Shown: positions 44,158 to 53,333 of the stretch, one piece after another
Layout of the letters: each line of letters starts with the position of its first letter
Position numbering within the stretch: position 1 is the first letter of the stretch
DNA from: Massilia aquatica
Lineage (GTDB): Bacteria; Pseudomonadota; Gammaproteobacteria; Burkholderiales; Burkholderiaceae_D
NCBI RefSeq assembly: GCF_011682045.1
Contig: NZ_VVIW01000005.1
Coordinates: 62,001 to 126,000, forward strand
Reading direction: 5' to 3'
Length of the DNA: 64,000 bases
Program-made: the position numbers and the translations under genes
The notes under the pieces: generated by a model
The model's input: the letters and a program-made list of their open reading frames with translations, nothing else
What the model was told of the DNA's origin: nothing
The model's database searches: none

Positions 44158-45051
44158 ATGAAGCGCGTTTTACTGTTCCTTGCCACTAACCTTGCCGTGA
44201 TCCTGGTCCTGACCGTGGTGCTGAACCTGTTCGGCATCGGGCGCGGGGTCAATGCGTCGGGCATCAACATCGGCCAGCTGCTGGTGTTTTCGGCCGTGGT
44301 CGGCTTTACCGGCGCCATCATTTCCTTGCTGATGAGTAAAACCATGGCCAAATGGTCGACCGGCGCGCGCGTGATCGAACAACCCTCCGGCGCCGGCGAG
44401 TTGTGGCTGGTGAACACGGTGCGCAAGCTGGCCGAGCGGGCCGGCATCGGCATGCCCGAGGTTGCCGTCTACGATGGCGCGCCGAACGCCTTCGCCACCG
44501 GCGCCTTTAAAAATTCGGCCCTGGTCGCGGTCTCCACGGGCTTGCTCGAGAGCATGGACCGGGATGAAGTCGAAGCCGTGCTGGGCCACGAAATCGCCCA
44601 CGTCGCCAACGGCGACATGGTCACGCTCACCCTGATCCAGGGCGTGGTCAATACCTTCGTGGTGTTCCTGGCGCGCGTGGTCGGCTACGTGGTCGACAAG
44701 GTCGTGCTGCGCAACAACGATCGCGGCCCCGGCATCGGCTACATGGCCACCGTGTTCGTCTGCGAACTGCTGTTCGGCCTGGTGGCCTCGATGATCGTCG
44801 CCTGGTTCTCGCGCCAGCGCGAATTCCGCGCCGACGCCGGTTCCGCCAGGCTGCTGGGCAGCCCGCGCCCGATGCAGCAAGCCCTGGCCCGCCTCGGCGG
44901 CCTGGCGCCCGGCGCCCTGCCGTCGCAAATGCAAGCCTTCGGCATTGCCGGCGGCGGCAAGGGCTGGGGCGCGCTGTTCTCAACCCACCCGCCGATGGAA
45001 GAACGCATCGCCGCCCTTAATAACCTGCCAGCGAACCTGCCTCCCGCATGA
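44158..45051 (+). CDS. htpX: Membrane zinc protease HtpX
   Basis: HtpX is an inner-membrane M48 metalloprotease that degrades damaged membrane proteins. The 297-residue protein has two N-terminal helices (about 4-26, 38-58), HEIAH at residues 144-148, two further helices in the middle (about 158-180 and 195-220), and the third zinc ligand Glu in [14 protein letters not shown]. It overlaps the yciO-like gene by 4 bases. Confidence 0.95.
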   Translation: MKRVLLFLATNLAVILVLTVVLNLFGIGRGVNASGINIGQLLVFSAVVGFTGAIISLLMSKTMAKWSTGARVIEQPSGAGELWLVNTVRKLAERAGIGMPEVAVYDGAPNAFATGAFKNSALVAVSTGLLESMDRDEVEAVLGHEIAHVANGDMVTLTLIQGVVNTFVVFLARVVGYVVDKVVLRNNDRGPGIGYMATVFVCELLFGLVASMIVAWFSRQREFRADAGSARLLGSPRPMQQALARLGGLAPGALPSQMQAFGIAGGGKGWGALFSTHPPMEERIAALNNLPANLPPA

Positions 45052-45683
45052 GCCAATTTTTCGCCATCCATCCCGACAATCCGCAGGCGCGCCTGATCAA
45101 GCAGGCCGCCCAGATCATCCACGCCGGCGGCATCGTCGCGCTGCCGACCGACTCGTGCTACGCGCTGGTCTGCCACCTCGACGACAAGGCGGCGGTGGAC
45201 AAGCTGCGCCGCATCCGCGGCATCGATGAAAAGCACCACCTGACCCTGCTGTGCCGCGACCTGTCCGAAATCGCGGTGTATGCGCGGGTCGACAACCGCC
45301 AGTTCCGCCTGCTCAAGGCCGCCACCCCGGGGCCGTACACGGTGATCCTGGAAGCGACCCGCGTGGTGCCGCGCCGCCTGTCGCACCCGTCGCGCAAGAC
45401 CATCGGCCTGCGCGTGCCCGAAAACGCCATCGCCCAGGCCCTGCTGGAAGAATTGGGCCAGCCGCTGCTGGGCACCACCCTGATCCTGCCCGACCGGGAG
45501 GGCGAGGGCGATGAATTGCTGACCGACGCCGACACGATCCGCGAGCGCATCGACAAGCAGGTTGACCTGATCATCGACGGCGGCGCCTGTTCGCTGGAGC
45601 CGACCACCGTGATCGACCTGACCGGCGACGACGTGGTGCTGGTGCGCCAGGGCCGCGGCGATGCCGCCGCGTTCGGACTCTGA
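45048..45683 (+). CDS. YciO/YrdC/Sua5-family protein
   Basis: This 211-residue protein has the YrdC fold: [43 protein letters not shown], and [28 protein letters not shown] segments. YrdC relatives make threonylcarbamoyl-AMP for tRNA t6A; YciO-type members, which this most resembles, may be nucleotide-binding with uncertain activity. It overlaps htpX and is 31 bases ahead of the M50 protease gene. Confidence 0.88.
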   Translation: MSQFFAIHPDNPQARLIKQAAQIIHAGGIVALPTDSCYALVCHLDDKAAVDKLRRIRGIDEKHHLTLLCRDLSEIAVYARVDNRQFRLLKAATPGPYTVILEATRVVPRRLSHPSRKTIGLRVPENAIAQALLEELGQPLLGTTLILPDREGEGDELLTDADTIRERIDKQVDLIIDGGACSLEPTTVIDLTGDDVVLVRQGRGDAAAFGL

Positions 45684-45714
45684 ACGCGCCCGCCGGCTCC
45701 CTTAGCGGCGCGCC

Positions 45715-46458
45715 ATGAACAGCCCCGACGCGCTCGTGCGCAACGCGCTCATGTTCGGGATCCCGGTGCTGTATGCGCTGGCGCTGCACGAAGCGGCGCA
45801 TGGCTACATGGCGCGCTATCTCGGCGACGACTCTTCGGCAAAGGAGGGGCGCCTCAGCCTCAATCCGCTGCGCCATATCGACCCCTTCGGCACCATCCTG
45901 CTGCCGATGCTGATGTACTGGCTGATCGCGCTGCCGTTCGGCTACGCCAAACCGGTGATGATCGAGTACGACAGCCTGCGCGAACCGAAGATAAAAAGCA
46001 TGGCCTGGGTCGGGCTGGCCGGGCCGGCCGCCAACCTGGCGATGGGCGTGGCCTGGGCCATCGCCGGCCTGCTGCTGAGCGCGAGCGGCATGCACAACAG
46101 CTTTTTGCGCGGCATGGTGCAGGTCGGGGTGTCGTTCAACGCGGTCATGATCGTTGTGAACATGCTGCCGATCCCCCCGCTCGACGGCAGCAATGTCGTG
46201 GCCGGCCTGCTGCCCGAGCGGGTGATGCGGGCGCTGCCGAGCTTTCCCAGGGACGAGGTGCCGGTCTTGCCGGGTTTGTTGCCGCTGCGGCTGGCCAACT
46301 GGCTGACCTGGACCGACGTCGGCGGCGTGCTGCTGTTCTGCACCCTCATCGTGCTGATCAAGCTGCATGTGCTCGACAGCTTCATGCTCAAGGCGACCCA
46401 GATGGTAAGCTCGCTGTTTTCGCTGATCGCCTCGCCGATTTCATTTCTTCTGCATTGA
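45715..46458 (+). CDS. Site-2 protease family membrane metalloprotease (M50)
   Basis: This 247-residue membrane protein has HEAAH at residues 25-29 in the first helix and the second motif NMLPIPPLDGSNVVAGLL with the zinc-binding Asp. About five membrane helices are predicted. The C-terminal region LTWTDVGGVLLFCTLIVL is a helix as well. It belongs to the short PDZ-less M50 group. Substrate is unknown. It precedes a methyltransferase gene by 13 bases. Confidence 0.88.
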   Translation: MNSPDALVRNALMFGIPVLYALALHEAAHGYMARYLGDDSSAKEGRLSLNPLRHIDPFGTILLPMLMYWLIALPFGYAKPVMIEYDSLREPKIKSMAWVGLAGPAANLAMGVAWAIAGLLLSASGMHNSFLRGMVQVGVSFNAVMIVVNMLPIPPLDGSNVVAGLLPERVMRALPSFPRDEVPVLPGLLPLRLANWLTWTDVGGVLLFCTLIVLIKLHVLDSFMLKATQMVSSLFSLIASPISFLLH

Positions 46459-46471
46459 TAAAGGATTTCCG

Positions 46472-47059
46472 ATGACCGACGCCCTCCTCGCCGCCGACGC
46501 TTCCCCCTGGATCGCCCGTTTCGCCCCGCTGGCGCGGCGCGGCGAGGCGCTTGACCTGGCCTGCGGCACGGGCCGCCACGCGCGCCTGCTGGCCGCGCTC
46601 GGCCACCCGGTGGTCGCGCTCGACCGCGACCCGGAAGCGCTGGCCGCCGCCGCCGGCCCCGGCATCACCACCATGGAGTTCGACCTGGAGGACGGCACCG
46701 TGCCCTGGCCGTTCGAGGAAGGGCGCTTTGCCGTCATCGTCGTCACCAATTACCTGCACCGGCCCCTGATTCCGGCGCTGGTGCGCAGCCTGGCGCCGGG
46801 CGGCCTGCTGATTTACGAGACCTTTGCAGGCGGCAACGAAGCCTTCGGCCGCCCGAGCAATCCGGCGTTCTTGCTGCACGAAGGCGAACTGCTGCGCCAG
46901 GCGGCGGCCCATCAGCTGCGCGTGCTGGCCTTCGAAGACGGTTTTACCAGCCTGCCGAAGGCGGCCATGGTGCAGCGCCTGTGCGCCTGCGGGGCCGATT
47001 TTGCCAGGGAGGACGCGCAGCTTGACGGGGGCGCGGCGGCGACCGAGGCGCGATTCTAG
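46472..47059 (+). CDS. Class I SAM-dependent methyltransferase
   Basis: This 195-residue Rossmann-fold methyltransferase has [18 protein letters not shown] (motif I), ALDRDPEAL (acidic residue for SAM) and [34 protein letters not shown]. It is close to the TehB/UbiG-like small methyltransferases. The substrate is unknown. A short RBS AAGGATT precedes the ATG. It probably shares a transcript with the upstream M50 gene. Confidence 0.88.
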   Translation: MTDALLAADASPWIARFAPLARRGEALDLACGTGRHARLLAALGHPVVALDRDPEALAAAAGPGITTMEFDLEDGTVPWPFEEGRFAVIVVTNYLHRPLIPALVRSLAPGGLLIYETFAGGNEAFGRPSNPAFLLHEGELLRQAAAHQLRVLAFEDGFTSLPKAAMVQRLCACGADFAREDAQLDGGAAATEARF

Positions 47060-47130
47060 TCAACAATGAACCATTCGGGCGGGCGATCCGCTACAATCGG
47101 GGTTTTATCTACCAGCATAGTTACCTACAT

Positions 47131-48015
47131 ATGATCAAGGGCAGCATAGTAGCAATCGTCACCCCGATGCATGCAGACGGCAGTCTGGACCATCCGGGCC
47201 TGCGCAAGCTGATCGACTGGCACATCGCCGAGGGCACCGACGGCATCGTGATCGTCGGCACCACGGGCGAATCGGCCACCGTCAGCGTCGAGGAACACTG
47301 CGAACTGGTCAAGCTGGCCGTCGAGCACACCCGTGGCCGGATTCCGATCATTGCCGGCACCGGTGGCAATTCGACCTCCGAAGCGATCAAGCTGACCGAG
47401 TATGCCAAGGAAGTCGGGGCCGATGCCGCACTGGTGGTGGTTCCGTACTACAACCGTCCGACCCAGGAAGGCATGTACCTCCACTTCAAGGCCATCGCCG
47501 AAGCGGTCGACCTGCCGATCATCCTGTACAACGTGCCGGGCCGTACCGTGGCCGACATGAGCAACGACACCGTGGTGCGCCTGTCAACCATTCCGAACAT
47601 CGTCGGCATTAAAGATGCGACCGGCAACATCGGCCGCGGGCTGGAACTGCTGCGCAATGTCGACAAGTCGTTCGCCGTGTACTCGGGCGACGATCCGACC
47701 GCGATCGCGCTCATGCTGTGTGGTGGCGCCGGCAATATTTCGGTCACCGCCAACGTGGCGCCGCGCGCCATGCACGAGCTGTGCGTGGCAGCCATGGGCG
47801 GCGACATCGCCCGCGCCGTCGAGATCAACAATACCGTCATGCCGTTGCACCAGAAACTGTTTATCGAGCCGAATCCGGTCCCGGTCAAATGGGCCCTGGC
47901 GGAAATGGGCCTGATGCCTGCCGGCATACGCCTGCCCCTGGCGCCGCTCGGGCAAGACTGCCACGACGCGGTGCGCGGCGCCCTGCGCGAAGCCGGCGTC
48001 CTACCACAGCCCTGA
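47131..48015 (+). CDS. dapA: 4-hydroxy-tetrahydrodipicolinate synthase
   Basis: DapA condenses pyruvate with aspartate semialdehyde in lysine and diaminopimelate (peptidoglycan) synthesis. The 294-residue TIM barrel shows [14 protein letters not shown], the Tyr in ILYNVPGRT, and the Schiff-base Lys161 in GIKDATGN. These match the E. coli positions. It is followed 61 bases later by bamC, the classic dapA-nlpB order. Confidence 0.97.
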   Translation: MIKGSIVAIVTPMHADGSLDHPGLRKLIDWHIAEGTDGIVIVGTTGESATVSVEEHCELVKLAVEHTRGRIPIIAGTGGNSTSEAIKLTEYAKEVGADAALVVVPYYNRPTQEGMYLHFKAIAEAVDLPIILYNVPGRTVADMSNDTVVRLSTIPNIVGIKDATGNIGRGLELLRNVDKSFAVYSGDDPTAIALMLCGGAGNISVTANVAPRAMHELCVAAMGGDIARAVEINNTVMPLHQKLFIEPNPVPVKWALAEMGLMPAGIRLPLAPLGQDCHDAVRGALREAGVLPQP

Positions 48016-48076
48016 CCCGCAAGGGTCGGATCATCCCAGACACCAGCTGCCTTTCAGCTTCTCATTCAGTAACGAC

Positions 48077-49246
48077 ATGACTATTCGCAATACATTAACA
48101 ATGGCCAAGGCCCCGGCATTTTCTCCTGCAGCGACGCGCGGCCTGGTGCTGTCGGCGCTGATGGTCAGCCTGTCCGGCTGCGGCATGATCAGTTCCGTCA
48201 TACAACAAGACAAGCTCGACTACCGTGGCGCCAAGAAGGCCGCCTCGCTGGACGTTCCGCCCGACCTGACCCAGCTCGAGCGCGACAACCGCTACGCGAT
48301 CCCCGAAGGGCGCGGCGTGGCGTCGGCCTCGACCTACCAGCAGCCGAAGGGCACCACGGCGGCACCCGTCGCCGGCGGCCAAGTGGTCGCCGTGGCCGGT
48401 ACCGAGGCCGTGCGCGTCGAGCGCAGCGGCAACCAGCGCTGGCTGGTGGTCAACCAGACCCCGGAGCAACTGTGGCCGCAGCTCAAGCAGTTCTGGGCCG
48501 ATTCGGGCTTTACCGTGATCAGCGAGTCGGCCACCACCGGCACCATGGAAACCGACTGGGCCGAGAACCGCGCCAAGATTCCGCAAGACTTCATCCGCCA
48601 GTCGATCGGCAAGGTCTTCGATTCGCTGTACTCGACCGGTGAGCGCGACAAGTTCCGCACGCGCCTCGAGCGCACCCCGAACGGCACCGAAATCTACATC
48701 AGCCATCGCGGCGCCGAAGAAGTGCTGGTCGGTACGCAAAAGGATTCGACCACCTGGACCGTGCGCCCGAACGATCCGGGCCTGGAAGCGCAGTTCCTGA
48801 GCCGTTTGCTGGCCAAGCTGACCGGCGTGGCCGATATCAAGCCGGCCGAAGCGGCCGTGGCGGCGGCGCCGCAAGCGCCGCAAACGGCCAAGCTGCTGGG
48901 CGATTCGGTCGAAGTGGCCGAAGGGTTCGACCGCGCCTGGCGCCGTGTCGGCCTGGCGCTGGACCGGGTCGGCTTCACGGTGGAAGACCGCGACCGGGTG
49001 CAGGGCGTGTATTTCGTGCGCTATGTCGATCCGGATCTGGCCGAGAAGGAAGGTTTCCTGACCAAGCTGTTCAGCTTCGGCGCCTCGTCCGACAAGGCCA
49101 AGGAAGCGCAGCGTTTCCGCGTGGCGGTCAAGTCGGAAACGGGTGCGACGGTGAGCAAGGTGACCGTGCAGGGCAACGACGGCAAGCCGGAAACCTCGGC
49201 CACCGGCGCCAAGATCCTGAAACTGCTGAGCGACGAGTTGAAGTAA
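48077..49246 (+). CDS. bamC: Outer membrane assembly lipoprotein BamC
   Basis: BamC (NlpB) is a lipoprotein of the Bam beta-barrel assembly complex. The 389-residue protein has a lipobox SLSGC with Cys35 after a signal segment, an unstructured N-terminal stretch (DVPPDLTQLERDNRYAIP), and two helix-grip domains (about 110-215 and 270-385). A later start at MAKAPAF would give a shorter signal peptide. It follows dapA and ends at a strong bidirectional terminator. Confidence 0.93.
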   Translation: MTIRNTLTMAKAPAFSPAATRGLVLSALMVSLSGCGMISSVIQQDKLDYRGAKKAASLDVPPDLTQLERDNRYAIPEGRGVASASTYQQPKGTTAAPVAGGQVVAVAGTEAVRVERSGNQRWLVVNQTPEQLWPQLKQFWADSGFTVISESATTGTMETDWAENRAKIPQDFIRQSIGKVFDSLYSTGERDKFRTRLERTPNGTEIYISHRGAEEVLVGTQKDSTTWTVRPNDPGLEAQFLSRLLAKLTGVADIKPAEAAVAAAPQAPQTAKLLGDSVEVAEGFDRAWRRVGLALDRVGFTVEDRDRVQGVYFVRYVDPDLAEKEGFLTKLFSFGASSDKAKEAQRFRVAVKSETGATVSKVTVQGNDGKPETSATGAKILKLLSDELK

Positions 49247-49262
49247 GCGTTTGCGCAAGCGT

Positions 49263-49290
49263 AAAAAAACCGGCCGAGGCCGGTTTTTTT
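49263..49290. terminator. Bidirectional terminator after bamC
   Basis: AACCGGCC-GA-GGCCGGTT is flanked by seven A and seven T bases, so it can stop transcription from both sides. Confidence 0.88.
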
Positions 49291-49356
49291 ACGTCCTGTG
49301 CGGGAGAGTGGCAAGTACCTTGCTGCGCAGTGCGCTACTTCACCAATTTCCAGGCG

Positions 49357-49387
49357 AAAAAAAACCGGCCCGCAGGCCGGTCTTTTT
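49357..49387. terminator. Bidirectional terminator of the Ala-rich lipoprotein gene
   Basis: Eight A bases, CCGGCC, CGCA, GGCCGG and TCTTTTT form a hairpin; on the minus strand the T8 run directly follows the stem, 14 bases after the lipoprotein stop. Confidence 0.82.
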
Positions 49388-49400
49388 CAGATCGTGCTGA

Positions 49401-49679
49401 TTAGTGCGCAGCCGATGCAGCAGCCGAAGCTGCGGTCGATGCGGCAGCCGAAGCAGCAGCAGCAGCGTCAGCCGCTACGGAAGCAGCCGACGATGCGGCG
49501 GCGGCTGCAGCAGCAGCTTCAGCTACTGGAGCTGCTGGAACGTCAGCTGCTGGTGGTGGGGTAACAACAGCTGGAGCTTCAACAGCTGGGGTAACTGGAG
49601 CAACTGGGGTTTCTTCTTTTTTGGTGCAAGCAGCCAGGGCTACGGCCAGCAGGGAGACGATCAGCAAAGATTTTTTCAT
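49401..49679 (-). CDS. Small alanine-rich lipoprotein
   Basis: This 92-residue protein has a clear lipoprotein signal MKKSLLIVSLLAVALAAC with Cys18 in LAAC. After a charged TKKEET segment and a Pro/Val region, residues 50-91 are almost entirely Ala and Ser in heptad-like runs, suggesting a helix or coiled coil like small structural envelope lipoproteins. The function is unknown. A striking 18-bp palindrome lies about 50 bases upstream. Confidence 0.75.
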   Translation of the reverse strand: MKKSLLIVSLLAVALAACTKKEETPVAPVTPAVEAPAVVTPPPAADVPAAPVAEAAAAAAAASSAASVAADAAAAASAAASTAASAAASAAH

Positions 49680-49996
49680 GGGTTTTCCTTAGTTAATGCA
49701 CTAAATGATGACAACGTATATTGCGATGAATAATTACCGGTAATTATCGCTCGTTAGGGAATTCTCGTTAGCTTTCGTACCTGTAATGGTGCTTGACAGA
49801 CAACGGAAACTTCCTAACCCGATATTATAGCTAAATTTGGTGCTTCGCAATAGCACCATGATGCTTTTATGGAAGCTTTTTGCGAACTGGCAACATTCAT
49901 GTTGCGATAAAAGGCATCTTTATGCTCATTTCATCGGCTAAATTGCTGCATCTCCGATTTATATTCTGATCAGCCTGTTTTGGGCCTTACAAACCC
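49680..49996. other. AT-richer intergenic region
   Basis: These 317 bases between two minus-strand genes contain no gene I can support. They hold the palindrome at 49730-49747 and a weak hairpin TGGTGC ... GCACCA around 49839-49859. Composition is clearly lower in GC than the flanks. Confidence 0.6.
49730..49747. promoter_or_regulatory. Perfect 18-bp palindrome upstream of the lipoprotein gene
   Basis: ATAATTACCGGTAATTAT is a perfect palindrome, and flanking GCGAT/CGC bases extend the symmetry imperfectly to 49723-49750. Its position about 50 bases before the ATG fits an operator. Confidence 0.6.
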
Positions 49997-50476
49997 TTAC
50001 AAACCAGTCGTGGTCGGATGTAACGTGGACACCGCCTCAAGCCAGATTGCCGAGAATCTTTCCTGGCTGAGCTCGGTAGCGGCCGGCGCATCGAAGGCCG
50101 CTTCCCCGCGCATGTGGTCGCTGTGAAAGCGGCGCACGATATGCGAGCCGTCGGCGATACAGAAGGAATCGGTCAGGTGATGCAGCGAACGCGCGGTGGC
50201 CCGCACCTCAATCTTGTGGTTGAAGTCGCGCAGCAGGCGCACGAAGCGCGGGTAGTGGCGCTCGATATGGGCGCTGTGATGCATGGCCAGCTGCAGGGCG
50301 CCGCCGCCGGCGAGAAAACCGCGCAGGGCGGCATCGGTCTCGGTGCTGCCCAGAGGGAACACCGAAAAGTCCGGATCGAACATCTTCAGCGTCAGGCGCG
50401 CGCGCCCCACGCAGTCGCGCAACTGCGCCTCGAATTCGGCGTGCGAGTTAAACTTGTGAACGGCGGCGTCGGTCAT
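49997..50476 (-). CDS. Hypothetical protein (DUF7931-like)
   Basis: This 159-residue soluble protein has FNSHAEFEAQLRDCVGRARLTLKMFDPDFSVFPLG at its start and RHYPRFVRLLRDFNHKIEVRATARSLHHLTDSF later, resembling the DUF7931 family, with a layout like a phospholipase D half but no HKD motif. The last part is SQERFSAIWLEAVSTLHPTTTGL. Function is unknown. It lies downstream of the uL16 hydroxylase gene on the same strand, 51 bases away. Confidence 0.7.
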   Translation of the reverse strand: MTDAAVHKFNSHAEFEAQLRDCVGRARLTLKMFDPDFSVFPLGSTETDAALRGFLAGGGALQLAMHHSAHIERHYPRFVRLLRDFNHKIEVRATARSLHHLTDSFCIADGSHIVRRFHSDHMRGEAAFDAPAATELSQERFSAIWLEAVSTLHPTTTGL

Positions 50477-50527
50477 GGCAGTGTCCTTGTTAGCGTCAAG
50501 ATCAGGCGTCAGGAGCAGGCTTCAGGA

Positions 50528-51649
50528 TCAGGCGAGTTCGATCCATCCATCCTGGTACCAGGTGTACAGCGCATCGATCACATCGTCGGAGGCGCCGGCC
50601 ACGGCCGCGCCGGGCAGCGCGCGTTCGTTGGCCAGCACGTCCAGCACGGCCTTGTCGGCGCGGCCGACCGCGAACGATTCGCCGTTGATGAACACGTGCT
50701 TGCCACGATATAGCATCTGCGACTTGAGCGAGAGCACCACGCCGCGCTTGGCGGCGGTCTCGGTAAAGCGCCCCATGGCCAGCAGCTTGGCCGGGCCGGT
50801 GAAGAACACATTGTGCTTCGGCTCCGACATGTGCTCGCCGACGAAAATGGTGATGTCTTCCTCGGTGAAGCGCACCTTGTTCATTTCTTCGGTGATGGCT
50901 TCGAGCATGTTGCGCGGGATTTCAGCCGGGTTCCTGGACACGTCCAGGTCCGGATCGGCGTAGCGGCCCGGCAGGTCGATCGAGTCGGCCATGAACTGCA
51001 GGAACGCTTCGCCCAGTTCCTGGTAGGACGGCGAGCGGAAACCGATCGAGTACGTCATGCACTCGCCCTCGGCCACGCCGTCGTGCGCGTAGTGGGGCGG
51101 CAGGTACAGCATGTCGCCCGGTTCGAGCACGAATTCTTCCTGCGGCTTGAAGTTTTTCAGGATTTTCAGCGGCTTGCCTTCGACCAGCGTCAAGTCCTTC
51201 TGCGCGCCGATGCGCCAGCGGCGCTTGCCGTGCGCCTGCAGCAGGAATACATCGTAGGAATCGAAGTGCGGACCGACTCCGCCGCCGTCGGTGGCGTAGC
51301 TGATCATCAGGTCGTCCAGGCGCGCGTCCGGAATAAAGCGGAACTGGCGCAGCAGCGCGTCGCAGCCCTTGTCGGCCAGGTTGGCGCCCTGCACCAGCAT
51401 GGTCCATTCGCGCTGCGTGCGCGGCGGCAATTCGGTCAGCGGACCGTGCTGCATGCTCCAGTCGCCGTCGGCCTGGGTGATCAGGCGCGATTCGACATGG
51501 TTCAGCTTGGCCAGCGCGGCCAGCGCATCGAGCTTGAGCAGGGGCTTGAAGCCGGGAATTGCCTGGCGGATCAAGAGCGGTTTCTTGTGCCAGTAATCGC
51601 GTAAAAACTGGGCGGGCGTGATATCGCCCAAGAGCGTTAATTTTTTCAT
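50528..51649 (-). CDS. Ribosomal protein uL16 3-hydroxylase (RoxA/YcfD-like)
   Basis: This JmjC-type 2-oxoglutarate/Fe(II) oxygenase hydroxylates an arginine of ribosomal protein uL16. The 373-residue protein has the metal motif HFD (His128, Asp130) in GVGPHFDSYDVFLLQ, His186/His189 in LPPHYAHDGVAEGE, and the C-terminal winged-helix-like half. The start MKKLTLLGDITPAQFL is typical. It is divergent from slyD with 79 bases between. Confidence 0.9.
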   Translation of the reverse strand: MKKLTLLGDITPAQFLRDYWHKKPLLIRQAIPGFKPLLKLDALAALAKLNHVESRLITQADGDWSMQHGPLTELPPRTQREWTMLVQGANLADKGCDALLRQFRFIPDARLDDLMISYATDGGGVGPHFDSYDVFLLQAHGKRRWRIGAQKDLTLVEGKPLKILKNFKPQEEFVLEPGDMLYLPPHYAHDGVAEGECMTYSIGFRSPSYQELGEAFLQFMADSIDLPGRYADPDLDVSRNPAEIPRNMLEAITEEMNKVRFTEEDITIFVGEHMSEPKHNVFFTGPAKLLAMGRFTETAAKRGVVLSLKSQMLYRGKHVFINGESFAVGRADKAVLDVLANERALPGAAVAGASDDVIDALYTWYQDGWIELA

Positions 51650-51728
51650 GCGACATTATAACCAAGTCCGAAACAGGGCAAGGCGGCGGGGAGGTATAAT
51701 CCGCCAGTACACACTGAAAGGAAGCACT

Positions 51729-52274
51729 ATGAAGATTGCCAAAAACACGGTCGTAACGGTCAAGTACAAATTGTCCGACGCGCAGAACAATCTGATCGAA
51801 GACGGCAGCCAGCCGATGGTCTATCTTCACGGCGGCTATGAAAATACGCTGCCGAAAATCGAAGAAGAACTCGATGGCAAAGAAACCGGCTACGCCTGCG
51901 TTCTGCAGATCGAACCGGACGACGCGTTCGGCGACTACGACTCGGCCCTGGTCAAGGTGGAAGCGCGCGAGCGCCTGCCGGAGCCGCTCGAAGTCGGCAT
52001 GCAGTTCGAAGGCATGCCCGATGGCCCGGACAGCGATGAAGAAACCATGATCTTCACCGTCACCGACATCGCCGACGACAAGGTTGTCCTCGACGGCAAT
52101 CACCCGCTGGCCGGCATTGCGCTGCGCTTCGAGCTGGAAGTAACCGACGTGCGCGAAGCGCTCGACGTCGAAATCGCGCACGGCCACGTGCACGGCGCGC
52201 ATGGTCACCACGACCATGACGACGAAGATGACAGTGCCGAAGGCGACCATTTCCGCAGTCATCCGGTGCATTGA
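51729..52274 (+). CDS. FKBP-type peptidyl-prolyl isomerase SlyD
   Basis: This 181-residue SlyD-type isomerase and metallochaperone has the FKBP core (VVTVKYKLSDAQNNLIEDG, YLHGGYENTLPKIEEELDG) with an inserted IF chaperone flap (around residues 70-125) and a metal-binding His-rich tail (HGHVHGAHGHHDHDDEDD). The ATG after AAAGGAAGCACT is used. TATAAT at 51695-51700 is a likely -10. A strong terminator follows at 52342. Confidence 0.93.
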   Translation: MKIAKNTVVTVKYKLSDAQNNLIEDGSQPMVYLHGGYENTLPKIEEELDGKETGYACVLQIEPDDAFGDYDSALVKVEARERLPEPLEVGMQFEGMPDGPDSDEETMIFTVTDIADDKVVLDGNHPLAGIALRFELEVTDVREALDVEIAHGHVHGAHGHHDHDDEDDSAEGDHFRSHPVH

Positions 52275-52341
52275 TTCCGCGCAGGCGGGGCGCTCTTGTG
52301 TTTGAGTTGCGTCTGCCCCGCCTGCCCCGCCTCCACTCCGT

Positions 52342-52378
52342 GCGGCGCCCGAGTTGATCTCCGGCGCCGCATTTTTTT
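52342..52378 (+). terminator. Rho-independent terminator of slyD
   Basis: GCGGCGCC and GGCGCCGC form an 8-bp stem followed by A and seven T bases. It runs into the stop of the convergent gene at 52377. Confidence 0.82.
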
Positions 52379-53333
52379 ACGGCTTCTGAAGCAGGAACAT
52401 CTTCTCGCTGCCCGGCGCCACGCGCATGCGCAGCACGCTCGATCCCACGCTCACATGTCCCAGGTTGCCGCGCCACGCGATGGCCGGCGCCGGTCCCGCC
52501 GGAGGCGCGGTATCGACCAGCAGTACCTTGCCCGCAAATTTTTGCGCCGCCGCCAGCACCTGGTGGCGCGCCGCCGCGTAGCCGTCCTGGCGGCTCTCGC
52601 CTGGTCCCAGCATGGCCAGGAGGCCCGGTTTTTCGCTGTGGATCTTCATGTCGCCTTCGGTAAACAACACCACCGCATCGAACTTCTTGCGGTGGGCCGT
52701 GCCGAACACGCGCTTGAGCCAGAAACGGTTGGCCACGGCGCGGTCTTCGAACTCGCTGTTGCGGCCCGCTTCGGGGCGGTAGTGATTGTTATCCGAGGGC
52801 AGGTTCATGGTCGCGTACAGCACGTTGCCGACCACCCAGTGCGCATTCTCGGCGTAGCTGCGGAACTGCGAACTGGTCGACAGGCGCAGCAAGGGCAGGC
52901 TGCGCTTGCCGAGCGACTCGGCGTCCGGATAAAACAATTCGCGCATGCGGTTCAGGCGGTCCACCGCCACCTGGCTGCCGGCGCCGTTGGTGCAGCCGCT
53001 CCAGTCGCTGGCGGCGGGCGTGACGATCATCGGCCGGCGCGCCTCGGCGAACAGGTCGCGCCGCTGCGTGTACAACTCGTCGCTGCACGGCTCGCGCTCG
53101 GCCTTGATGCCGGTGGCGACGATAAACGCCACCGCGCCATCGTCGCTGGCGGCGATGGCTTGCTCCAGCTGGGCCTCGCTGCCGCCATCGCTGAAGCGGT
53201 GGCCGATGATGGCGAACTGGTAGGGCGCCGGTCCCTTGGCGGCGGCCGCCTTGCCTTGCGCGGCACTCGCGCCCGGCGTGGCCGACAGCAGCGCCGCGCA
53301 CAGCAACGCGGCCAGTGGCGCGGCGCGCATCAT
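52377..53333 (-). CDS. Secreted protein of unknown function
   Basis: I cannot name this 318-residue family. It has a signal peptide (about 1-24, ending ASA). The body looks like a metallophosphoesterase-type fold ([37 protein letters not shown], then [13 protein letters not shown]) but the diagnostic metal motifs are not complete. It starts inside the stop of mutS (4-base overlap), so the two are likely co-transcribed. Confidence 0.72.
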   Translation of the reverse strand: MMRAAPLAALLCAALLSATPGASAAQGKAAAAKGPAPYQFAIIGHRFSDGGSEAQLEQAIAASDDGAVAFIVATGIKAEREPCSDELYTQRRDLFAEARRPMIVTPAASDWSGCTNGAGSQVAVDRLNRMRELFYPDAESLGKRSLPLLRLSTSSQFRSYAENAHWVVGNVLYATMNLPSDNNHYRPEAGRNSEFEDRAVANRFWLKRVFGTAHRKKFDAVVLFTEGDMKIHSEKPGLLAMLGPGESRQDGYAAARHQVLAAAQKFAGKVLLVDTAPPAGPAPAIAWRGNLGHVSVGSSVLRMRVAPGSEKMFLLQKP

